Assembly (NCBI GenBank): GCA_946482635.1
Contig: CAMLSG010000003.1
Span: 1-61,586 of the forward strand
Length of the DNA stretch: 61,586 nt
Direction: 5' to 3'
DNA from: an uncultured Duganella sp.
GTDB lineage: Bacteria; Pseudomonadota; Gammaproteobacteria; Burkholderiales; Burkholderiaceae
The notes below the pieces were generated by a model that made no database searches, was not told where the DNA came from, and saw only the letters and a program-made list of their open reading frames with translations. Position 1 is the first letter of the stretch. Each line of letters starts with the position of its first letter. Both the position numbers and the translations under genes were made by a program. Shown here piece by piece: positions 52,849-59,150 of this stretch.

Positions 52849-53862
52849 ATGCAGGCTTACGACAAGCGCATCCTGCCGCGCGGCGGCCTGTCGCTGACCA
52901 GCCTGGGGTTGGGTTGCGCCCAACTTGGCGGCTTGTACCAGGCGATGGACGAAGCCGAGGCGCGTGCCATCGTCGATACCGCCTGGGATCTTGGCATCCG
53001 CTATTTCGATACCGCGCCGTATTACGGCTACACCTTGTCCGAGCGCCGGCTGGGCGCGGCCCTGCGCGAACGTCCGCGCGACAGCTACGTGGTCAGCACC
53101 AAGGTGGGCCGGCTGCTGCTGCCCGACGCGGACGTCCGGCCAGGCGAGAACGGCTGGGCCGAACCCTTGCCGTTCCGTCCCCATTTCGACTACTCCTACG
53201 ACGGCGTCATGCGTTCGCACGAGGACAGCCTGCAGCGCCTGGGTATGGACCGGGTCGACATCCTGTACGTGCACGATATCGGCCGGGCCACGCATGGCGA
53301 GCGGCATGCCCATCACTGGGAACAGCTGACGCACGGCGGTGGCTTCCGCGCCCTGGCCCAACTGCGTGCCGAGGGTAGTGTCCGCGCCATCGGCCTGGGC
53401 GTCAACGAATGGGAAGTGGTGGTGCAAGCGATGCAGGCCTGCGACATCGATTGCGCGCTGCTGGCGGGCCGCTACACCTTGCTCGAACAGGCCGCCATGG
53501 CGCCGCTGCTGGACCGCTGCGCGGAGCGCGGCATCGGCATCGTGATTGGCGGACCGTTCAACTCCGGCATCCTGGCGGGGAACAGGAAATTCAATTACGA
53601 GGACGCGCCGCCGCAGGTCGTGGCGCGGGTCGAGGCCATTGCCGCTGCCTGCGCCGCGGCGGGAGCGCCGATCCAGGCTGCTGCCTTGCAATTCCCGATG
53701 GCGCATCCGGCTGTCGTTTCCTGCATACCGGGTGCGCAAAGTCCGGCGCAACTGCGCCAGAACGCAGAATGGTTCGCACAGCCACTGCCTGCCGCCTTGT
53801 GGAGATCCCTGGCGCAGGCCGGCCTGATCGACAGCCATGCACCGACGCCGCACGGCACCTGA
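52849..53862 (+). CDS. Aldo/keto reductase, L-fucose/L-galactose dehydrogenase type
   Basis: 337 residues with the full AKR tetrad: Asp54, Tyr59, Lys85 and His142. The whole pattern (DTAPYYGYTLSERRLG, LYVHDIGR) is that of NAD(P)-dependent L-fucose / L-galactose (D-threo-aldose) 1-dehydrogenases. These oxidise the sugar to the 1,5- or 1,4-lactone, the first step before the lactonase at 47238. The start lies 1 bp after the dehydratase stop. Fucose and galactose differ only at C6, so one enzyme could serve both. Confidence 0.85.
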   Translation: MQAYDKRILPRGGLSLTSLGLGCAQLGGLYQAMDEAEARAIVDTAWDLGIRYFDTAPYYGYTLSERRLGAALRERPRDSYVVSTKVGRLLLPDADVRPGENGWAEPLPFRPHFDYSYDGVMRSHEDSLQRLGMDRVDILYVHDIGRATHGERHAHHWEQLTHGGGFRALAQLRAEGSVRAIGLGVNEWEVVVQAMQACDIDCALLAGRYTLLEQAAMAPLLDRCAERGIGIVIGGPFNSGILAGNRKFNYEDAPPQVVARVEAIAAACAAAGAPIQAAALQFPMAHPAVVSCIPGAQSPAQLRQNAEWFAQPLPAALWRSLAQAGLIDSHAPTPHGT

Positions 53863-53891
53863 CAATTTTGATAGACGTGTGAAGGAATGAA

Positions 53892-54758
53892 ATGAAGTTG
53901 TTACGTTTCGGCCCCAAGGGCCAGGAAAAACCCGGCCTGCTTGATGCGCAAGGCGTAGTACGCGACTTGTCCGGCCTGCTGCCCGACCTGACTTCGGCCC
54001 ATCTCGGCAAGGCCTGGCTGGATCGCCTGGCATCGGCCGACTCTGCGCAACTGCCGCGCGTCGAGCAACCGGTACGCTTCGCGCCCATAGTGGCCGATAT
54101 CGGCAAGTTGATTTGCGTGGGCCTGAACTACTCCGACCACGCGGCTGAATCCGGGATGGCGGTGCCGTCCGAGCCGGTGCTGTTTGCCAAGGCCACCAGC
54201 TCGATCATCGGTTGCAACGATCCCGTCGTGCTGCCACGCGACTCGGTCAAGAGCGACTGGGAGGTGGAACTGGGCGTGGTGATCGGCACCCGCGCGCGCT
54301 ACGTCGACATCGACGACGCGCTCGATCATGTGGCGGGCTATTGCGTTGTGAACGACCTGTCCGAGCGCGAATACCAGCTTGAACGCGGCGGGCAATGGGA
54401 CAAGGGCAAGGGTTGCGACACGTTCGGCCCGGTCGGCCCGTGGCTGGTGACCGCCGACGAAGTGCCGGATCCGCAGAACCTCGACATGTGGCTGGACGTG
54501 AACGGCAGGCGCTACCAGGCAGGCAATACGCGCACCATGGTGTTCACTGTGGCCCACCTGGTCAGCTACATCAGCCGCTTCATGACGCTCAACCCGGGCG
54601 ATGTGATCAGTACCGGCACGCCGCCTGGCGTCGGCCTGGGACAGAAGCCGGAGCCGGTTTACCTAAAACCGGGCGACCGCATGGCGCTGGGCATCGAAGG
54701 CCTGGGCCAGCAGAACCAGACCGTGCATGCCTGGGACCCTGCCTTGATCGATGGTTGA
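53892..54758 (+). CDS. FAH-family 2,4-diketo-3-deoxy-L-fuconate hydrolase-like enzyme
   Basis: 288 residues of the fumarylacetoacetate hydrolase family: GLNYSDHAAE near 77, the metal site WEVELG (Glu124, Glu126) with Asp155 in VNDLSERE, and the STGTPPGVG segment near 239. In non-phosphorylative fucose and rhamnose pathways such an enzyme splits the 2,4-diketo-3-deoxy acid to pyruvate and L-lactate. The neighbouring dehydrogenase and transporter support this over other FAH activities. Ribosome-binding site GAAGGAA. Confidence 0.85.
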   Translation: MKLLRFGPKGQEKPGLLDAQGVVRDLSGLLPDLTSAHLGKAWLDRLASADSAQLPRVEQPVRFAPIVADIGKLICVGLNYSDHAAESGMAVPSEPVLFAKATSSIIGCNDPVVLPRDSVKSDWEVELGVVIGTRARYVDIDDALDHVAGYCVVNDLSEREYQLERGGQWDKGKGCDTFGPVGPWLVTADEVPDPQNLDMWLDVNGRRYQAGNTRTMVFTVAHLVSYISRFMTLNPGDVISTGTPPGVGLGQKPEPVYLKPGDRMALGIEGLGQQNQTVHAWDPALIDG

Positions 54759-54817
54759 ACGGTTGCTGGACCAATAAAACACCAAGGCGCTGAAAAAGCG
54801 CCGCACATGGAGACACC

Positions 54818-56131
54818 ATGGCACCGACCGAACAAGCTGGCGGGCAATCCTACAGGTTTGCCTTTGCGATGATCACCACGCTGTTTTTCATGTGGGGCTT
54901 CGTCCATAATCTCGACCCGATACTGATTCCCCACCTGAGGAAGGCGTTCAGCCTGACGGTGCTGCAGTCGGCGCTGGTCGATTCGGCGGTGTTCATCGCC
55001 TATTTCGTGATGGCGCTGCCGGCCGGCTTGCTGATCCGCAAGGCCGGCTACAAGACTGCCATGCTGTGCGGCCTGGGCCTGTTTGCATTCGGCGCGCTGC
55101 TGTTTGTGCCGGCGGCCCAGACGCAGCGCTACGCCTTCTTCCTTGGCGCGCTGTTCATCATCGCATGCGGGTTGACGGTGCTGGAAACGGCCGCCAATCC
55201 CTACATCACGCTGCTGGGACCAGCCGAAAAGGCTACCCAGCGCCTCAACCTGGCGCAATCGTTCAATGGCCTGGCGGCCACGCTGGCGCCAATTGTCGGC
55301 GCCCGTGTCATCCTGACCGGCGGCAGCAGCGAGGAGCAGTTGCAAGCAATGTCCGACGGCGCACGCCAGGCGGCGCTGGCGGCGGAAGCGGCCAGCGTCA
55401 AGGCACCCTATATCTGCATCGCGCTGGTCATCATGGCGATTGCGCTGGTGTTCTATTTCCTGAAGCTGCCGGCGGCCGGCGCCGGCGGGCGTGCGCAGGC
55501 GGCTGCCAGCGAAGGCGCCATCATGCGCGCCTTGCAACGGCCATCGATCCGGCGCGCCGTGCTTGCCCAATTCTTTTATGTCGGCGCCCAGGTCTGCGTG
55601 TTCAGCTTCTTCATCCTGTACGCGGTCAAGTCGGCCGGCATTACCCAGATCCAGGCGGCGGACTACCTGGGGTGGGGCTGCGGCGCTGCCTTCGTGGTGG
55701 GACGCTTTGCCGGCACCTGGCTGATGCAATTCTTTGCGCCGGCGCGCCTGCTGCTGGCCTATGCACTGGCCAGCGTGGCGCTATCGGCCGTGGCCATGTT
55801 CGCCGGCGGCCTGGCCAGCCTGGGAGCGGTGATCGGCATCGCCTTCTTCATGTCCATCATGTTCCCCACCATTTTCTCGCTCGGCATCCGTAATGCCGGT
55901 GCCGACACCGAAATGGGCAGCAGCCTGATCATCATGGCCATCGTCGGCGGCGCGGTATTGCCGCTGCTGTTCGGCTTTATCAGCGACGCCACGCAAAACC
56001 TCCAATACGGCTATGCCGCACCGTTGCTGTGCTTCCTGGTGATCGCCTGGTTCGCGCGCGCCGAACTGAAGGAGGCGCGGGCGGCGGCCACCACCACATC
56101 CACAGGGAGTGTAGAAGCATGTTTGAATTGA
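54818..56131 (+). CDS. fucP: MFS fucose permease-type transporter
   Basis: 437 residues, 12 membrane helices. The FucP signature FFMWGFVHNLDPILIP (with the substrate/proton Asp) and LETAANPY (with the Glu used in proton coupling) are intact. It would import L-fucose or L-galactose with a proton across the inner membrane. The last 13 bp overlap the following dehydrogenase gene. It lies in the same operon as the catabolic enzymes. Confidence 0.9.
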   Translation: MAPTEQAGGQSYRFAFAMITTLFFMWGFVHNLDPILIPHLRKAFSLTVLQSALVDSAVFIAYFVMALPAGLLIRKAGYKTAMLCGLGLFAFGALLFVPAAQTQRYAFFLGALFIIACGLTVLETAANPYITLLGPAEKATQRLNLAQSFNGLAATLAPIVGARVILTGGSSEEQLQAMSDGARQAALAAEAASVKAPYICIALVIMAIALVFYFLKLPAAGAGGRAQAAASEGAIMRALQRPSIRRAVLAQFFYVGAQVCVFSFFILYAVKSAGITQIQAADYLGWGCGAAFVVGRFAGTWLMQFFAPARLLLAYALASVALSAVAMFAGGLASLGAVIGIAFFMSIMFPTIFSLGIRNAGADTEMGSSLIIMAIVGGAVLPLLFGFISDATQNLQYGYAAPLLCFLVIAWFARAELKEARAAATTTSTGSVEACLN

Positions 56132-56883
56132 CCGGCAAGAAGGCAGTCATCACCGGCGGCGGCAGCGGCATCGGCAAGGCCATTGCCATGCTGTTCGCAC
56201 AGCGCGGTGCGGACGTTCACCTGCTCGATATCAGCGAGGCAGCGAGCGCGCAGGTGGCGCGCGAAATCAGGGAAGAGGGCGGCCGAGCCACGGCGCACGC
56301 CTGCGACGTGACGCGCCAGGCCGATGTTAATGCCTGCCTGGGCGCGATCGGCCCGCTCGGCATCCTGGTCAACAATGCCGGGATCGCCCACGTCGGCAAG
56401 GCCGACAACACCGCCGAGGAGGATTTCGACCGGGTGATGAGCGTCAATGTGAAGGGCGCCTACTACTGCCTGCACGCCGCCATCCCATTGCTGAAGGAAA
56501 ATGGCGGCGGCGTAATCCTCAACATGGCCTCGGTGGCCGCCTGGGTGGCGGTGCCGGAACGTTTCGCCTATTCGGCAGCCAAGGGTGCGTTGATGGCGAT
56601 GACGCTGTCGGTGGCCAAGGACTACCTGCAGGACGGCATCCGCTGCAATTCTATTTCGCCGGGGCGCGTCCATACGCCCTTCGTCGACGGTTTCCTGGCA
56701 AAGAATTATCCGGGCCAGGAAGCGGAAATGTTCGAACGGCTGTCGAAGACGCAGCCGATCGGTCGCATGGCGCGGCCGGACGAGGTGGCGGCCCTGGCCC
56801 TGTACCTGTGCAGCGAGGAAGCTTCTTTCATCACCGGCAGTGATTATCCAATCGACGGCGGTTTCATCAAGCTGAACGCCTGA
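56119..56883 (+). CDS. SDR dehydrogenase, 2-keto-3-deoxy-L-fuconate dehydrogenase-like
   Basis: 254 residues from the ATG at 56119 (GGGAG upstream, overlapping the fucP end by 13 bp). SDR motifs are GGGSGIG (13-19), NNAG near 85-88, Ser138, Tyr151 and Lys155, and a DGG end. In the fucose pathway the SDR oxidises the C4 hydroxyl of 2-keto-3-deoxy-L-fuconate to the diketo acid that the FAH enzyme cleaves. It is the last gene of the plus-strand operon and is convergent with the GntR gene. Confidence 0.85.
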   Translation: MFELTGKKAVITGGGSGIGKAIAMLFAQRGADVHLLDISEAASAQVAREIREEGGRATAHACDVTRQADVNACLGAIGPLGILVNNAGIAHVGKADNTAEEDFDRVMSVNVKGAYYCLHAAIPLLKENGGGVILNMASVAAWVAVPERFAYSAAKGALMAMTLSVAKDYLQDGIRCNSISPGRVHTPFVDGFLAKNYPGQEAEMFERLSKTQPIGRMARPDEVAALALYLCSEEASFITGSDYPIDGGFIKLNA

Positions 56884-56893
56884 CGCGGCACGC

Positions 56894-57808
56894 TTAGTCC
56901 TGATGCGCCAGGTTCTCGCGATAGCGCAGGGCGCTGAGCATGGTGGAGCGGGAAGAATGCAGGTGGGTGCGCATCGCCGCCAGCGCTGCCGCAACATCGC
57001 CTTTGGCCAGCGGACGCAGGATGGCCAGGTGTTCCTGCAGCGCGTACTGGTTGCGCGGCAGTTCGTCGCGCTTGTCCCATTGATAGTGGTAGTGGTACAC
57101 CATCGATACAGCTTCGTTCAAGCCTTCCGCAAAGCGGTTGTCCAGGAGGCTGATCAGGAAGGTATGGAACTCCCGGTCGAGCGCCGGGAATTCGGCGTGG
57201 CTCTCAGCTGATTCCTTGCCCAGCGCCTCGTGGCGGGCCAGCAGTTCTTTCAGGCGCTCGAAAGCCGGATCGCCGGGCGGCAGGGCGGCAATGCGTTCGA
57301 TCGCCTTCAGTTCGAACATTTCGCGCACTTCGCCCAGTTCCTCGGCGTACTTGGTATCGAAGGCGCACAGCCGCCAGCTGCCGCGCGGGGTCTTTTCGAT
57401 CAGGCCATTGCGTGAGAAGCCAATCAGGAACTCGCGCACTGCGATCGTGCTGACGCCGGCCGCGCGCGACAACTCAACCTCGGTGAATTCCGCACCGGGC
57501 GGCAGGTCGCGCTCGTAAATGCGCTCCATCAGTATTTGCTGCAGTTGCTCTGTGGCGCTGTGCAACTCCGCCACGTCGAAGTAGTCGGCGGCCTTTGGCT
57601 TGCGCAGCAGGTGCCGTTCCTTCATGCCGGCGATCAGCCCATGCTCTGCGAAATAAGCCAGGGCGCTGCGCACCACGGTGCGGCTGCTCTCGACGATTTC
57701 GGTCATGCGCATTTCTGTAGGCAGGGCATCGCCAACTTTAAGGTTCTTGGCAACGTGGTCCAGGAGGAGATTGATGCTGCGCCGGGTGGTGATTGGAAGT
57801 TTGGCCAT
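56894..57808 (-). CDS. GntR/FCD regulator with two winged-helix domains
   Basis: 304 residues, about 70 longer than ordinary FCD regulators. Two helix-turn-helix units are visible: residues about 6-70 (LPTEMRMTEIVESSRTVVRS) and about 85-150 (FTEVELSRAAGVSTIAVREF), each followed by a wing (LIAGMKERHLLRK and LIEKTPRGSWRL). The FCD domain follows (REFHTFLISLLDNR near 208). It is divergent from the mutarotase gene, with a dyad between them. It probably controls fucose genes. Confidence 0.88.
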   Translation of the reverse strand: MAKLPITTRRSINLLLDHVAKNLKVGDALPTEMRMTEIVESSRTVVRSALAYFAEHGLIAGMKERHLLRKPKAADYFDVAELHSATEQLQQILMERIYERDLPPGAEFTEVELSRAAGVSTIAVREFLIGFSRNGLIEKTPRGSWRLCAFDTKYAEELGEVREMFELKAIERIAALPPGDPAFERLKELLARHEALGKESAESHAEFPALDREFHTFLISLLDNRFAEGLNEAVSMVYHYHYQWDKRDELPRNQYALQEHLAILRPLAKGDVAAALAAMRTHLHSSRSTMLSALRYRENLAHQD

Positions 57809-57853
57809 GGCAACGGACGATGGAAAGGAAGGTATTTTACCTGCTTCTTGAGG

Positions 57854-57873
57854 GTATCTAATATATACGATAC
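57854..57873. promoter_or_regulatory. Dyad between the double-HTH regulator and the mutarotase gene
   Basis: GTATCTAATATATACGATAC pairs at eight of ten positions. It shares the ATATAT core and the outer ATAC / GTAT arms with the palindromes at 51221 and 42272. It lies 45 bp from the regulator start and 31 bp from the mutarotase start. Confidence 0.65.
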
Positions 57874-57904
57874 ACTGGACTTTTCAAATGATAGGGGATG
57901 GACA

Positions 57905-58234
57905 ATGGAACGCATGGGCATGGTAATCGGGATCAAAGCCGAAAAGATTGATGAATACAAGGCCCTGCATGCCGCGGTATGGCCGGCCGTGCTGGCAAAG
58001 CTGTCTGCCGCGAACGTGCGCAATTACACGATCTTCCTGCGCGAGCCGGAGAACCTGCTATTTGGGTACTGGGAATATCACGGTACCGACTTCGAAGCAG
58101 ACATGCGCAACATCGCGGCCGACGCCGAAACCCAACGCTGGTGGACGTTCTGCGGCCCATGCCAGGAGCCGTTTGCCAGCCGCGCCGATGGCGAGCACTG
58201 GGCGATGATGCGTCCCGTATTCCACATGGATTGA
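57905..58234 (+). CDS. L-rhamnose/L-fucose mutarotase family protein
   Basis: 109 residues of the RhaM-like mutarotase family: KIDEYKALHAAVWPAVL near 14-30 with the catalytic His, YWEYHG near 59-64 and WWTFCGPCQEPF near 81-92. It equilibrates alpha and beta anomers of a 6-deoxy sugar, which helps the dehydrogenase. Such proteins occur in both rhamnose and fucose gene sets; the neighbours favour fucose. Confidence 0.88.
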   Translation: MERMGMVIGIKAEKIDEYKALHAAVWPAVLAKLSAANVRNYTIFLREPENLLFGYWEYHGTDFEADMRNIAADAETQRWWTFCGPCQEPFASRADGEHWAMMRPVFHMD

Positions 58235-58313
58235 ACGCCGGCGCGAGATAGCCCCGCTGCATGCCAACTGCCTATAATCAGGGAATTGGCAGGAATAGCG
58301 ATAAGGGGGGCAT

Positions 58314-59066
58314 ATGCGCTTGGCGGCACTGGGCATTTTTCTTGCCGGTTGCCTGTTCTTGTCTGGATGGGTTCGGGCCGAAACGATCACCATTGCGACT
58401 GGCGAGTTTCCTCCCTGGACCACGGAGAAAGAGAAGCATGGAGGCTTCGTCAATCGCGTCGTCGCCGAGGCATTTGCGCGCGAAGGAATCCAGGTCAATT
58501 TTGTCTACCTGCCCTGGAAGCGCGTCGATGCCGAAACGCGGCTGGGACGCTACGCCGCCAGCTCATTCTGGTTTACCGGGCCGGAAGCCGATTTCCTGCT
58601 CAGCGATCCGATCTCCAGCCATCGCGAACTGTTCTTCCACCTCAGGGAGCGGCCGCTTCCCAGATGGCAATCGCTGGCTGACCTGCGTGGCCTGAATTTC
58701 GGCGCTACGCTGGGCTACTCCTATACCCGTGAATTCTGGAAGCTGGCGAGGTCAGGGAAGATCAATGTCGAAGTGGCCTCTCACGATGAATTGAACTTCA
58801 AGAAAGTTTTGGCCGGACGGATCGACGCTTTTCCGATGGAAGAGGTGTCGGGGTGGATGCTGCTGTCGAATCGCGCGGCTTTCCCGCCCGGGACCAGGGA
58901 GCTGTTCGTGACCGATCAGCGACCGCTGCGCTTGACGGAAGGGCACTTGCGGTTTCCCCGCCGCCTGGCCGGTTCGGCCACGCTTGCCGCAAGGTTCAAC
59001 GCCGGCCTGGCCGGAATGAAGAAGGACGGTACCTACGATAAGTACCTGCAGGACCTGGCCAGGTAG
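58314..59066 (+). CDS. Exported substrate-binding-like protein, paralogue of 25704-26444
   Basis: 250 residues: signal peptide (about 1-22, VRA-ET), then TITIATGEFPPWTTEKEKHGG and VNFVYLPWKRVDAETRLG, matching the paralogue at 25704 segment by segment (ETITLSNGEWLPYL, VKYVFRPWPRAYAEAQRG). A long two-lobed domain ends in KKDGTYDKYLQDL. No permease genes are nearby. It could bind a ligand in the periplasm, but there is nothing to tie it to the fucose genes beyond position. Confidence 0.75.
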   Translation: MRLAALGIFLAGCLFLSGWVRAETITIATGEFPPWTTEKEKHGGFVNRVVAEAFAREGIQVNFVYLPWKRVDAETRLGRYAASSFWFTGPEADFLLSDPISSHRELFFHLRERPLPRWQSLADLRGLNFGATLGYSYTREFWKLARSGKINVEVASHDELNFKKVLAGRIDAFPMEEVSGWMLLSNRAAFPPGTRELFVTDQRPLRLTEGHLRFPRRLAGSATLAARFNAGLAGMKKDGTYDKYLQDLAR

Positions 59067-59150
59067 CCTAGTCCCTGGCCCAGATATCCTGCAGGCGCGT
59101 TGCGCTGTACTTCAAAAATGCGTCGCCCAGGCGCGCAATGCGGCCAGTTG

